NCBI GenBank assembly: GCA_016861185.1
Contig: BOKW01000001.1
Location: 434,001-498,000, forward strand
Direction of reading: 5' to 3'
Length of the DNA stretch: 64,000 bases
Origin: Betaproteobacteria bacterium
Lineage (GTDB): Bacteria; Pseudomonadota; Gammaproteobacteria; Burkholderiales; Burkholderiaceae_F
Shown: positions 23,700-32,309 of the stretch, one piece after another
Position numbering within the stretch: position 1 is the stretch's first letter
How the letters are laid out: each line of letters opens with the position of its first letter
Notes under the pieces: generated by a model
What the model was told of the DNA's origin: nothing
Seen by the model: the letters and a program-made list of their open reading frames with translations, nothing else
The model's database searches: none
Program-made: the position numbers and the translations under genes

Positions 23700-24827
23700 C
23701 TAAGCCAATGCCCGCCCGATCAGCATGCGTTGGATGTCGCTGGTGCCTTCGTAGATCTGGCAGACGCGCACGTCGCGGTAGATGCGTTCGACCGGGAAGT
23801 CACTGACGTAGCCGTAGCCGCCGTGGATCTGGATCGCGTCGGAACACACGCGCTCAGCCATTTCGGAGGCGAAGAGCTTCGCCATCGCGGCTTCCTTCAG
23901 GCAGGGCTGGCCGGCGTCGCGCAGCGCGGCCGCGTGCAGCACGAGGCTGCGCGCCGCCTCGATCTGCGTGGCCATGTCGGCGAGCCGGAAGTTCACCGCC
24001 TGGTGCTCGAAGATCGGCTGGCCGAATGAGGTGCGTTCCTTCGAATACTTCAATGCCGCCTCGAACGCCGCGCGCGCCATGCCGATCGATTGCGCGGCGA
24101 TACCGATGCGGCCGCCTTCGAGGCTCGACAGCGCGATCTTGTAGCCCTCGCCTTCTTCGCCGATCAGGTTGGCGGCCGGCACGCGGCAGTTCTCGAAGAC
24201 GATCTGCGCGGTGTCGGACGAATGCTGGCCGAGCTTCTCCTCGAGCCGCGCAACGACGTAGCCCGGCGTGTCGGTCGGCACGACGAACATGCTCATGCCG
24301 CGCTTGCCCGCGTTGCGGTCGGTGACCGCGACGACCATCGCGTAGTCGGCGTTCTTGCCCGAGGTGATGAACTGCTTGACGCCGTTGAGCACGTAGTGGT
24401 CGCCGTCGCGCGTCGCGGTCGTCTTCAGCGCCGCCGCGTTGCTGCCCACGTGCGGCTCGGTCAGGCAGAAGGCGCCGAGCGCGCGGCCGGAGGCGAGCGG
24501 CTTGAGGAAGCGCTCCTTCTGCTCCGGCGACGCGTAGCCCATCAGGATCGCGCACACCGGGCAGTTGTTGACGCTGATGATCGTGGAGACGCCGCCGTCG
24601 CCGGCGGCGATCTCCTCGAGCGCGACCGCCAGCGCCGTGTAGTCCATGCCGGCGCCGCCCCATTCCTCCGGCACCGCGATGCCGAACGCGCCGAGTTGCG
24701 CCAGCTCGTGCAGCGCATCCTGCGGGAACAGGTGCCTGCGGTCCCATTCGGCCGCGAACGGCGCGAGCCGCGCTTGCGCGAACTCGCGCAGCGATTCGCG
24801 CAGCAGGCGATGTTCTTCCTTGAGCAC
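23700..24827 (-). CDS. Short/branched-chain acyl-CoA dehydrogenase
   Basis: A 375-residue acyl-CoA dehydrogenase of the short-chain (butyryl-CoA) type. It has the FAD-binding AFCLTEPHVGSNAAAL near residue 120, KQFITSGKNAD, and the C-terminal QIHGGYGYVSDFPVERIYRDVRVCQIYEGTSDIQR, where the Glu of IYEGTSD is the usual catalytic base. It would oxidise short-chain acyl-CoA to the enoyl-CoA, passing electrons to ETF. It is 4 bases downstream of a membrane protein gene that overlaps a RidA gene, so RidA, membrane protein and dehydrogenase form an operon. The substrate (butyryl, 2-methylbutyryl or isobutyryl-CoA) cannot be settled from sequence by eye. Confidence 0.9.
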   Translation of the reverse strand: MLKEEHRLLRESLREFAQARLAPFAAEWDRRHLFPQDALHELAQLGAFGIAVPEEWGGAGMDYTALAVALEEIAAGDGGVSTIISVNNCPVCAILMGYASPEQKERFLKPLASGRALGAFCLTEPHVGSNAAALKTTATRDGDHYVLNGVKQFITSGKNADYAMVVAVTDRNAGKRGMSMFVVPTDTPGYVVARLEEKLGQHSSDTAQIVFENCRVPAANLIGEEGEGYKIALSSLEGGRIGIAAQSIGMARAAFEAALKYSKERTSFGQPIFEHQAVNFRLADMATQIEAARSLVLHAAALRDAGQPCLKEAAMAKLFASEMAERVCSDAIQIHGGYGYVSDFPVERIYRDVRVCQIYEGTSDIQRMLIGRALA

Positions 24828-24831
24828 GTTG

Positions 24832-25398
24832 TCAGTCCTGCATGATCCAGCCGAGCTTGCGCTGCTTGATCAGCCAGCCGACCAGCCAGCCGGCGACGAG
24901 CGCGGCGGCGAGCATCGGGCCGCCGCCGATGATGCCGGACAGCAGCAGCACGTTGGAGAAGTAGGGCATGAAGTCGGTCGGACCCCAGGCCCAGGTCGCG
25001 AGTGCGGAGAACGAGATCCAGGTCAGCAGCGCGACCAGGATGCCGCGCGAGATCGACTGGCTGATGCGCGTGATCCGCTTGTCGGCGTTCTGGTACACGA
25101 TCAGCGCGAACATGACCGCGAACAGTCCCGGCACGGCCACGAAGATCAGGGGGTTGACGCCGCTTTCCTCGGCGAAGCGGCGCATCGCCCAGCCGACCGT
25201 GCTCGCGGCGAGCATCGCGCAGATGCCGAAGACGAGCGCTGCAAACAGCGGGATCGTGATCCACCGCACCGACGACACCAGCCGCGAGATGAGCCCTTCG
25301 GACGGCTCCTCGGGCGCGGTTTCGATGCGCGTGACGGCGGCGCGGCGCGGCGGTGCGTCCTCCTCCTCGTCCAGCCCGTCGTCGTACTTGCGATTCAT
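24832..25398 (-). CDS. Four-helix inner-membrane protein of unknown function
   Basis: A 188-residue protein. The N-terminal 38 residues are charged and cytoplasmic-looking (MNRKYDDGLDEEEDAPPRR). Four hydrophobic segments follow: WITIPLFAALVFGICAML, PLIFVAVPGLFAVMFALIVY, ILVALLTWISFSALATWAW and GPMLAAALVAGWLVGWLI. I do not recognise a family. The ATG at 25398 overlaps the RidA stop (ATGA, 25395-25398) and its stop is 4 bases before the acyl-CoA dehydrogenase start, so it is translated with both. Confidence 0.75.
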   Translation of the reverse strand: MNRKYDDGLDEEEDAPPRRAAVTRIETAPEEPSEGLISRLVSSVRWITIPLFAALVFGICAMLAASTVGWAMRRFAEESGVNPLIFVAVPGLFAVMFALIVYQNADKRITRISQSISRGILVALLTWISFSALATWAWGPTDFMPYFSNVLLLSGIIGGGPMLAAALVAGWLVGWLIKQRKLGWIMQD

Positions 25399-25784
25399 TG
25401 CGGAAGCCTGGCCGTGACTTCGATCTCGATCTTCATCCGCGCATCGACCAGCCCGCAGACGATCGCGGTCGCCGCGGGCCGGGCACGGCCCAGATATTCG
25501 CCGAAAACCGGCGCGAGCGGTTCGAACAGCGCGACGTCGGTCAGGTAGTAGCGCACGCGCACCACGTCGTCGAGCGTGCAGCCGGCCTCGGCCAACGCGG
25601 CGGCGATGTTGCGGAAGCACTGCCGGCACTGCGCGATCGGGTCTTCGTCGATACGCATTTGCGCGTAGTCGAAGCCGGTCGTGCCGGCGACGTGCACGTA
25701 GTCGCCGTCGACGACCGCGCGGCTGTAGCCCGCGACGGCCTCGAACGTCGAACCGGATGAGATCAGGCGTTTGACCATCGGCAC
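25395..25784 (-). CDS. RidA/YjgF/UK114 family protein
   Basis: A 129-residue protein of the RidA superfamily. The blocks GSTFEAVAGYSRAVVDGDYVHVAGTTG, QCRQCFRNIAAALAEAGCTLDDVVRVRYYLTD and the C-terminal IEIEVTARLP match the fold. In true RidA, which hydrolyses reactive enamines and imines, a key Arg lies in the segment Asn-x-Arg-Pro; here the corresponding region reads GRARPAATAIVCGLVDARMKIEIE, which keeps an Arg and the Glu near the end, so deaminase-like activity is possible. It is the first gene of a three-gene operon with a membrane protein and an acyl-CoA dehydrogenase. Confidence 0.82.
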   Translation of the reverse strand: MPMVKRLISSGSTFEAVAGYSRAVVDGDYVHVAGTTGFDYAQMRIDEDPIAQCRQCFRNIAAALAEAGCTLDDVVRVRYYLTDVALFEPLAPVFGEYLGRARPAATAIVCGLVDARMKIEIEVTARLPQ

Positions 25785-25791
25785 GCCTCCG

Positions 25792-26466
25792 CTACCAGGA
25801 AAGTTGTTCGCCGTTGTAGTTGAGGAATTTACCGTTGTGCGAGTCGTTCGCGGCGGCGATCACGTACCGCATGCGGGCCACGCTCTCGGTCACGTCGATG
25901 TCCGCGCTCGCCCCGCCCATGTCGGTGCGCACCCAGCCCGGGTGGAACGCCATGCAGATCACCCCCTGCGGTCCCAGCTCGAGGCTCGCGCTTTTCAGCA
26001 CGTTGTTCAAGGCGGCCTTGCTCGCGCGGTAGAGCCAGCCGGTGGCGTGGCCCATCGTTCCGGTCGCGCCCATGCGGCTGGACAGCACCGCGAGCTTGCC
26101 GCGCGCGGCGACGAGCCGCGGCGCCAGCACCGGGATCAGCAACATCGGCGCGCGCACGTTGGTGTGCATCACCGCGTCGAAGTCGGTGGGCGCGGGCGGC
26201 TCCAGTCCGGTCGTGCGCGGCCCGTAGACGCCGGCGGCGAGGATCGCCACGTCGATGCGGTCGGCCGCAAGCCGCGCGCCGAAATCGGCGAGCGCGGCCG
26301 CATCGAGGACGTCGAGCGCCAGCGGACGCGCGCCCACCGCGCGCAGCCGCTCCGCGTCCTCCGGCTTCCGATGCGTGGCTATCACGCGCGCGCCGTCGGC
26401 CGCGTACTGCCGCGCGAACTCGTGGCCGATCCCGCGCGAGGCGCCGACGACGAGGACCGTACTCAC
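25792..26466 (-). CDS. Short-chain dehydrogenase/reductase
   Basis: A 224-residue SDR. The cofactor motif is VVGASRGIGHEFARQYA near residue 6 and the active-site block is VLSSRMGAT...YRASKAALN; the expected Ser-Tyr-Lys triad is present (Ser in LSSRM, Tyr and Lys in YRASK). The LAAGVYGP motif substitutes for the usual NNAG. I chose the GTG at 26466 because it places the Rossmann motif at the start; an upstream ATG at 26517 would add a basic tail that looks untranslated. It ends 7 bases before the RidA start, so it may be the leading gene of that operon. The substrate is unknown. Confidence 0.82.
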   Translation of the reverse strand: MSTVLVVGASRGIGHEFARQYAADGARVIATHRKPEDAERLRAVGARPLALDVLDAAALADFGARLAADRIDVAILAAGVYGPRTTGLEPPAPTDFDAVMHTNVRAPMLLIPVLAPRLVAARGKLAVLSSRMGATGTMGHATGWLYRASKAALNNVLKSASLELGPQGVICMAFHPGWVRTDMGGASADIDVTESVARMRYVIAAANDSHNGKFLNYNGEQLSW

Positions 26467-26584
26467 CGCACCCGTTCCGCCGCCAGTCCGGCGTGCGTGC
26501 CGCTTTGCAGCGTGCACCCGGGCGTGGCTGCCAGGATCGGCGCCGCGACCGGAAACAGCCCGAGGTCCCGGGTACCGAACACGA

Positions 26585-26947
26585 TCAGATCCGCTCGGGG
26601 GCCCCGCGCGTGCGCGCCTCGATCACGTTGCCGGTGTTCACCGTGCCGGCGGGCTCGAACAGCAGCACGTGGACCTCGCGTTCCGCGTACGGACAGTGCT
26701 CGGTGCCGCGCGGGACGATGATGAATTCGCCCGCGCGTACGCGCTCGGTCCGGTCGCGAAAGCGCATGTCGAACTCGCCGGCGACGACGAGGAACATCTC
26801 GTCCTCGTGCTCGTGGCGGTGCCAGGGGAACGCCCCCTGGAACTTCACGAGCCGCACGTGCTGGCCGTTGAGCTCCCCGGCCAGCCGCGGGTTCCAGTGG
26901 TCGTCGAACTGCGCGAACTTCTGCGCCAGGTTGACGACCCCGGTCAT
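26585..26947 (-). CDS. Cupin-domain protein
   Basis: A 120-residue single cupin domain. Motif 1 is FPWHRHEHEDEMFLVVAGEF near residue 41, with His-x-His-x-x-x-x-Glu spacing for a metal site; motif 2 is IIVPRGTEHCPYA with its His. It may be a small dioxygenase, isomerase or sensory cupin. The ATG shares one base with the thiolase stop (TGATG at 26945-26949), so it is translationally coupled to acetyl-CoA acetyltransferase. It is followed by 118 bases before the next gene. Confidence 0.82.
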   Translation of the reverse strand: MTGVVNLAQKFAQFDDHWNPRLAGELNGQHVRLVKFQGAFPWHRHEHEDEMFLVVAGEFDMRFRDRTERVRAGEFIIVPRGTEHCPYAEREVHVLLFEPAGTVNTGNVIEARTRGAPERI

Positions 26948-28128
26948 CACACCATCTCCAGCGCGAGCGCGGTCGCTTCGCCGCCGCCGATGCACAGCGC
27001 GGCGATGCCGCGCTTGCCGCCGGTCTTCTTGAGCGCGCCGAGCAGCGTGACGACGATGCGCGCGCCCGATGCGCCGATCGGGTGGCCCAGCGCGCACGCG
27101 CCGCCGTGGATGTTGATCTTCTCGTGCGGGATCTTGTGCTCGCGCATCGCCGCCATCGTCACCGCGGCGAAGGCTTCGTTGACTTCCCACAGGTCGACCT
27201 GCGTGGCGGCCCAGCCGGTCTTCTTCAGCACCTTGTCGATCGCACCCACCGGCGCCGTGGTGAACCATTCGGGCGCCTGCGCGTGCACCGCGTGCGCGAG
27301 GATGCGCGCGATCGGCTTGCAGCCGAGCTTGTCGGCCGTCGACGCCCGCATCATCACCAGCGCCGCGGCGCCGTCGGAGATCGACGACGCGTTGGCCGCG
27401 GTGATCGTGCCGTCCTTCTTGAACGCGGGCTTGAGCGTGGGGATCTTGTCGAGCTTCGCCTTGAACGGCTGCTCGTCCTTGTCGATCTTCACCTCGCCGC
27501 CCTTGCCGGGGACCGCGACCGGCGCGATCTCCCACGCGAAGCTGCCGTCGGTGTTGGCCTTGAGTGCGCGCTCGGTCGAGGCGATCGCGAACCTGTCCTG
27601 CTCCTCGCGCGAGAACTGGTACTTGGCGACGCACTGCTCGGCGAACACGCCCATCGCCTTGCCGCGCTCGTAGGCGTCTTCCAAGCCGTCGAGTGCCATG
27701 TGGTCGAAGGTCGTCACCGCGCCGTAGCGGTAGCCCTTGCGCGCGCCGACCAGCAGGTGCGGCGCGTTGGTCATGCTCTCCATGCCGCCGGCGATGACGA
27801 CGTTGGCGGAACCCGCGGCGAGCATGTCGTACGCGAACATCATCGCGCGCATGCCCGAGCCGCACATCTTCGACAGCGTCACCGCGCCGGCCGACTGCGG
27901 CAGCCCGGCGAGCAGCGTGGCCTGGCGCGCGGGCGCCTGCCCCTGGCCCGCCATCAGGCAGTTGCCGAACAGCACTTCGTCGACGGTTTCGCCCTTGATG
28001 CCGGCGCGTTCGACCGCAGCCTTGATCGCGGTCGCGCCGAGCTGGTACGCCTGCAGCGAAGAAAAGTCGCCGAGCATGCCGCCGATCGGCGTGCGGGCGG
28101 CGGAAACGATGACGATGGGGTCGTTCAT
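26947..28128 (-). CDS. atoB: Acetyl-CoA acetyltransferase (thiolase)
   Basis: A 393-residue degradative or biosynthetic thiolase. The acyl-enzyme Cys lies in LSKMCGSGMRAMM near residue 90; the C-terminal NIHGGACALGHPIGASGARI supplies the catalytic His and CIGGGEATAL the second Cys. Full length matches tetrameric acetoacetyl-CoA thiolases, which interconvert two acetyl-CoA and acetoacetyl-CoA. It could serve in ketone-body use at the end of leucine breakdown or in polyhydroxyalkanoate synthesis (phaA). No phaB or phaC is near, so catabolism is slightly favoured. It is coupled to a cupin gene downstream. Confidence 0.9.
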   Translation of the reverse strand: MNDPIVIVSAARTPIGGMLGDFSSLQAYQLGATAIKAAVERAGIKGETVDEVLFGNCLMAGQGQAPARQATLLAGLPQSAGAVTLSKMCGSGMRAMMFAYDMLAAGSANVVIAGGMESMTNAPHLLVGARKGYRYGAVTTFDHMALDGLEDAYERGKAMGVFAEQCVAKYQFSREEQDRFAIASTERALKANTDGSFAWEIAPVAVPGKGGEVKIDKDEQPFKAKLDKIPTLKPAFKKDGTITAANASSISDGAAALVMMRASTADKLGCKPIARILAHAVHAQAPEWFTTAPVGAIDKVLKKTGWAATQVDLWEVNEAFAAVTMAAMREHKIPHEKINIHGGACALGHPIGASGARIVVTLLGALKKTGGKRGIAALCIGGGEATALALEMV

Positions 28129-28179
28129 GGTGGCTCTCCTGCGTCGAAAAACGGATGGATCGGGATCCGGTGCCGCGTC

Positions 28180-30003
28180 TCAGGCCCGCCCCCCGCGGGC
28201 GTGCAGGCCGTAGCGCTTCACGAAACGCTTGGACTCCGGATACGGGAAAACGTCCTCAAGATACCCCTGCTGGATGCGCTCCTTGCGGCTCTGCCAGAAC
28301 TCGGGCGTCAGCAGGTCGGCATGGTGCTTCAGGAACGCTGCGCGGATGCGCGGATCGCCGAGCAGGAAGGGGCCGAACTGCTCGGGGAAAACGTCGTGCT
28401 TGCCGACGTGGTACCACGGCTCGCCCGACAGCTCGTCCTCCTCGGTGCGCGGCGGCGGAATGCGACGGAAGTTGGTGTCGGTCATGTATTCGATCTCGTC
28501 GTAGTCGTAGAAGACCACGCGCTCGAGCCGCGTCACGCCGAAGTTCTTGTACAGCATGTCGCCGGGGAAGATGTTCGCTGCGGCGAGATCCTTGATCGCC
28601 TGGCCGTATTCGCGGATCGCGTGATCGACCTCGGCATCGGTCGCGTGCTGCAGGTAGATGTTCAGCGGCGTCATGCGCCGCTCGATGTAGACGTGCTTGA
28701 TCAGCACCGTGTCGTCGCTCAGCTCGATCTGGTCCGGGCAGAACGCGAGCAGCTCGCGCAGCAGCTCGGCCGAAAAGCGCGCGCGCGGCAGCGTGACCAG
28801 CGAGTACTCCCAGGTGTCCGCCATGCGGCCGACGCGGTCGTGCATCTTGACGAGCCGGTACTTGGCCATGATCTGTTCGCGGTCCGTCTCCTTCGGATAC
28901 GGAATCACGTCCTTGATCATCTTGAACACGTACGGGTACGACGGCAGCGTGAAGACGACCATCACCAGGCCCTTGATGCCGGGCGCGATGACGAACTGGT
29001 CGCTCGAATGCCGCAGGTGATGCAGGAAGTCGCGGTAGAAGAGCGTCTTGCCCTGCTTCTGCAGTCCGACCATCGTGTACAGCTCGGAGGCGGGCTTGTG
29101 CGGCAGGATCGAGCGCAGGAACTCGACGTACGCGCTCGGCGCTTCCATGTCGACCAGGAAGTACGCGCGCGTGAACGAGAACAGCGTCGCGATGTGGTCG
29201 ACCGACAGCAGCACCGTGTCGATGTAGATCTGCCCGCGCTCGTTGCGCAGGATCGGCACCGCGAACGGCGTCACGCGCGTGCCGTTGATCACGCGGCCGA
29301 TGATGTACGCGCCCTTGTTGCGGAAGAACAGGCTCGACAGTACCTGGATCTGCAGATCCGGCTCCGCGTGGAACGGCCGCGTCAGCGCGTGCGGCGCGCG
29401 CCCTTCGCGATGCGCCTCGCACACTGCGCGCATCACCCAGCGCAGGTCGCGCTCGACGTCGACGAAGGGGCAGGCCAGCCCGAAGTCGATGACGATCCGG
29501 CGGAAGGTCCTGCGCCAGCCGTCGGTCCCCGGGTAGTAGCTGCGGAACGACGGCGGGTCGGCGTCCATGTATTCGGTCGAAACACCGGGCCGCACGAAGA
29601 TGAACGCGTTGTGGAAGTAGTCGCGATGCAGCAGCTTGGTGCAGACCGAGTTGAAGAAGGTCTCCGCGCACTCGGGCTGCCGGTGCTCGGCGAGCAGCGC
29701 GACGTAGTTGGCCTTGACCGCCTGCCACAGCGCGTCGCGCTCGTCGTCGGCGAGCGAAGCGAGGTCGAACTCGCGCTCGATGCGCGCCACCGCCTCGAGC
29801 ACGCGCTGGTCGTAGAAGTCGATCCGCTCGCGCGCCGAGCGTCGCATCCCGTGCCAGTCGCCGTGTTCGTAGCGGCCCTTGGCCTGCTGCGCGACGTAGC
29901 GGAAGAGGCGATAGTGCCGGTCGAACCCGTCCAGGATCGCGCGTGCGATCTTCGCCGGCTGCGGCATCGACCGGTCGAAGCGCTTTTCGAGGACGGCGCT
30001 CAT
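28180..30003 (-). CDS. aceK: Isocitrate dehydrogenase kinase/phosphatase
   Basis: A 607-residue AceK, near the usual length. It phosphorylates isocitrate dehydrogenase to steer flux into the glyoxylate shunt during growth on acetate or fatty acids, and also removes the phosphate. Recognised blocks are [16 protein letters not shown] near residue 20, [20 protein letters not shown] with the ATP-anchoring Lys, [20 protein letters not shown], and the catalytic-region [20 protein letters not shown]. The ATG at 30003 follows the LysE stop by 2 bases only, so it may be transcribed with that gene. AceK fits a bacterium that lives on acetyl-CoA-yielding compounds such as leucine and fatty acids. Confidence 0.95.
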   Translation of the reverse strand: MSAVLEKRFDRSMPQPAKIARAILDGFDRHYRLFRYVAQQAKGRYEHGDWHGMRRSARERIDFYDQRVLEAVARIEREFDLASLADDERDALWQAVKANYVALLAEHRQPECAETFFNSVCTKLLHRDYFHNAFIFVRPGVSTEYMDADPPSFRSYYPGTDGWRRTFRRIVIDFGLACPFVDVERDLRWVMRAVCEAHREGRAPHALTRPFHAEPDLQIQVLSSLFFRNKGAYIIGRVINGTRVTPFAVPILRNERGQIYIDTVLLSVDHIATLFSFTRAYFLVDMEAPSAYVEFLRSILPHKPASELYTMVGLQKQGKTLFYRDFLHHLRHSSDQFVIAPGIKGLVMVVFTLPSYPYVFKMIKDVIPYPKETDREQIMAKYRLVKMHDRVGRMADTWEYSLVTLPRARFSAELLRELLAFCPDQIELSDDTVLIKHVYIERRMTPLNIYLQHATDAEVDHAIREYGQAIKDLAAANIFPGDMLYKNFGVTRLERVVFYDYDEIEYMTDTNFRRIPPPRTEEDELSGEPWYHVGKHDVFPEQFGPFLLGDPRIRAAFLKHHADLLTPEFWQSRKERIQQGYLEDVFPYPESKRFVKRYGLHARGGRA

Positions 30004-30004
30004 T

Positions 30005-30658
30005 TCAAGTCGTAGTGGCAGTCTGCCGCGGCGTCAGCGCGAGCCATACGGCCAGCACGCCGAAAGCCGAACCGAGGAACCAGCGCTGCATCCGCAGCCA
30101 CAGCGGCCGACCGGCGAACCACGCTGCCAGAAAGCCGGCCACCGTGACCAGGGATAGATCAACGATTGCCGCGGTGGCGAGCTGGATCGCGCCCAGCGCG
30201 AGGCTTTGCGCCAGCACCGAGCCGTGCGCCGGGTCGATGAACTGCGGGAAGAGCGACAGATAGAACACCGCCACCTTGGGGTTCAACAGCGCGGCGACGA
30301 AGGCCTGGCGCAACAGAACGCGCGGCGCCGCCGGGGGGAGCGGGCTCGTTTCGAAAACGCCGCCGCTGCGCACGGTGGCGAGCGCCAGCCACAGCAGGTA
30401 GGCGGCGCCTGCGATGCGAATCGCGTCGAACGCGAACGGGATCGCCAGCAGCACGACGGTCAGCCCGAAGGCGGCCAGCAGCACGTGCACCGCCAGCCCC
30501 GCGGCCACACCGAACATCGAGAAGTAGCCGGCGCGCCGACCCTGCGCCAGCGTGCGCGAGATCAGGTACAGCCACACCGGTCCGGGGGTCAGCGCGAGCA
30601 GCAGGGCGGCCAGCGTGAACAACGCGAGCCGTTCGCCGGTCAGGCCGAAGACGTTCAT
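30005..30658 (-). CDS. LysE/RhtB family amino acid exporter
   Basis: A 217-residue inner-membrane exporter of the LysE family, with the family-typical opening [23 protein letters not shown] and about six hydrophobic segments, ending with [32 protein letters not shown] is the conserved mid-protein motif. The ATG at 30658 has a GGGAG site seven bases upstream; a GTG six bases earlier is possible but less likely. Members export homoserine, lysine, leucine or other amino acids; the substrate is unknown. It directly precedes aceK with 1-2 bases between them. Confidence 0.88.
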   Translation of the reverse strand: MNVFGLTGERLALFTLAALLLALTPGPVWLYLISRTLAQGRRAGYFSMFGVAAGLAVHVLLAAFGLTVVLLAIPFAFDAIRIAGAAYLLWLALATVRSGGVFETSPLPPAAPRVLLRQAFVAALLNPKVAVFYLSLFPQFIDPAHGSVLAQSLALGAIQLATAAIVDLSLVTVAGFLAAWFAGRPLWLRMQRWFLGSAFGVLAVWLALTPRQTATTT

Positions 30659-30766
30659 GCACACGCTCCCGTCGGCCGCCGGCCGAATCGAATCATCGGT
30701 TCGAAGGTATCCATGGAAACGGGATTGTGCCGAGTCAGGCGGCGGCGCGCTGCCGCCGGTCCGGAC

Positions 30767-31762
30767 TCACGGCGTCCACTCGAACCGCTGTTCGCGCATC
30801 GTCCGCCCCCAGGTTTCGCCGTCGACCTCGTCGACCAGGCGAAAACCCGCGTGCTCGTACAGCGCCCGCGCGGCGTCGAGCCCGGCGAAGGTGTTCAGAT
30901 ACACGAGCCGGAATCCCGCGCGCCGGCAGAACTCCATCGCCGCGCCGAGCAGCCGCTTGCCGAGCCCGCGGCCGCGCAACCGCTCGTCGAGCACGAACCA
31001 GCGCAGATGCGCGAGCTGGCGCGAGCGCGACGCGGATTCGCTGCCGTCGATGACGATCGAGCCGCAGATGCGGCCGGCGTCGACGACCAGCCAGACGCCG
31101 TCGCGCGCAGGGTCGAAGCGTTCGACGAAATCGGCGAAGCCGCGCGCGACCTTCGCCTCGAAGAACGCGCCGAAGCCGTGCGCCGGCCCGTAGTAGCCGG
31201 CGTGCAGCGACGCCACCGCGCCGACCGCGCCGGGCAGATAGCCGGGCACGATGCGCGGGCCGTCGGGCGCGGCGAGCGCGCGGTCGAACGGGTAGAGCAG
31301 TTCGAAACGCTCGAGCGCGACCGGCGCATCGTCGCTGAACGTGCGTCCGAGCTGCGCGCACTCGCGCGCGAAGTAGCGGCGGTGGCCGTCGAGCCAGTCG
31401 GCGAGCGTGCGGTCGCCTTCGCCTTCGTCCCACGCGAACTGCGCGTCGACCGCGGACAGCTCGCGCGTCTCGAGCGAGGTCGTGCGGATCACCGCGCGCG
31501 GCGTGCCGTCGAATTCGGTGATCACGCTGTAGCCGTCGGGCACCGGCGCCGCCTGCGGCGCCGCTTCGTTGGACCAGGCGAGGCTCGCGGTCGCACGCTT
31601 GGGGCCGTGCAGCACCAGTTCGGCGAGTTCGTGCGCGAGCGCCGGCGTATCGCCGAAATACCACGCCTGATACGGCGTCGATTCCGGGACGCTCGCCGCG
31701 CGGCAGAACTCGGCCCAGTACGCGGCGACCGCGCCGTCCTGCGGCACGGTGTTGTCGATCAT
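30767..31762 (-). CDS. ASCH domain fused to a GNAT acetyltransferase
   Basis: A 331-residue two-domain protein. Residues about 15-135 form an ASCH domain, with the characteristic GPKRATASLAWS near residue 53 and DAQFAWDEGEGDRTLADW. Residues about 175-325 form a GNAT N-acetyltransferase, with DAGRICGSIVID, LRWFVLDERLRGRGLGKRLL (acetyl-CoA pyrophosphate loop, RGxGxR-like) and the YEHAGFRLV ending. ASCH domains bind RNA or act on modified nucleosides (for example N4-acetylcytidine amidohydrolase YqfB), so fusion to an acetyltransferase suggests acetylation and deacetylation of nucleic acid or nucleosides, but that is inference. The ATG overlaps the thioesterase stop (ATGA, 31759-31762), so it belongs to the liuA transcript. 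Confidence 0.82.
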   Translation of the reverse strand: MIDNTVPQDGAVAAYWAEFCRAASVPESTPYQAWYFGDTPALAHELAELVLHGPKRATASLAWSNEAAPQAAPVPDGYSVITEFDGTPRAVIRTTSLETRELSAVDAQFAWDEGEGDRTLADWLDGHRRYFARECAQLGRTFSDDAPVALERFELLYPFDRALAAPDGPRIVPGYLPGAVGAVASLHAGYYGPAHGFGAFFEAKVARGFADFVERFDPARDGVWLVVDAGRICGSIVIDGSESASRSRQLAHLRWFVLDERLRGRGLGKRLLGAAMEFCRRAGFRLVYLNTFAGLDAARALYEHAGFRLVDEVDGETWGRTMREQRFEWTP

Positions 31763-32286
31763 CGCGCAGCGGGCTGCGGCGGCAGCTCGAAGAACAGGCA
31801 GGTCGTCGTGCCGTGCGAATAGACGTTGCCGGCTTCGTCGACGAGCCGGCCCTCGGCGGTGGCCACGCGCTTGCCGCCGGCGACGATGCGGCCCTCGGCG
31901 CGCACTGGCCCGATCTTCGCGGTCAGCGGCCGCACGCAGTGGACCTTGAATTCGAGCGTCGTGTACGCGTAGCCGGGCTCGGTCAGCGTCTGCGCCGCGC
32001 AGGCCATCGCCGAGTCGAGCAGCGTGGCGTGATAGCCGCCGTGCACGGTACCGATCGGGTTGTAGTGCGCGAAGGCGGGATTGCCCTGGAACACCGCGCG
32101 GCCGCGTTCGGCTTCGATCAGATAGAAGTCGAGCGTCTGCGAGATCGGCGGGAACGGCAGCGTGCCGTCGATGATCCCTTGCAGGATCTGCAGGCCGTTC
32201 AGCCGGTACGGCGTGTCGGGCGGCGGCAGGCCCGGGCCCGTCATGCGCGCGCGCAGCGCTTCGAACTGCGACTGCCAGGCGGTCAT
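31759..32286 (-). CDS. PaaI-type thioesterase
   Basis: A 175-residue hotdog-fold thioesterase of the PaaI type. The active-site segment is GTVHGGYHATLLDSAMACA about residues 82-100, with the catalytic Asp in DSAM, and the strand TLEFKVHCVRPLTAK follows. It would hydrolyse acyl-CoA esters. It follows liuA by 23 bases and overlaps the ASCH-GNAT gene at its end, so it is the third gene of the unit that begins with the thioesterase at 33498. The two thioesterases around liuA are only distantly alike. Confidence 0.85.
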   Translation of the reverse strand: MTAWQSQFEALRARMTGPGLPPPDTPYRLNGLQILQGIIDGTLPFPPISQTLDFYLIEAERGRAVFQGNPAFAHYNPIGTVHGGYHATLLDSAMACAAQTLTEPGYAYTTLEFKVHCVRPLTAKIGPVRAEGRIVAGGKRVATAEGRLVDEAGNVYSHGTTTCLFFELPPQPAAR

Positions 32287-32309
32287 CGGAACGCTCTGCG
32301 CGCCGCGCT

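Noticed and set aside
27082-30015. A 977-codon open frame on the plus strand opposite aceK and the thiolase
   Set aside because: The minus strand carries two clear genes. The plus-strand translation is Arg/His/Val/Asp-rich and lacks domains, as expected from antisense reading of GC-rich codons.
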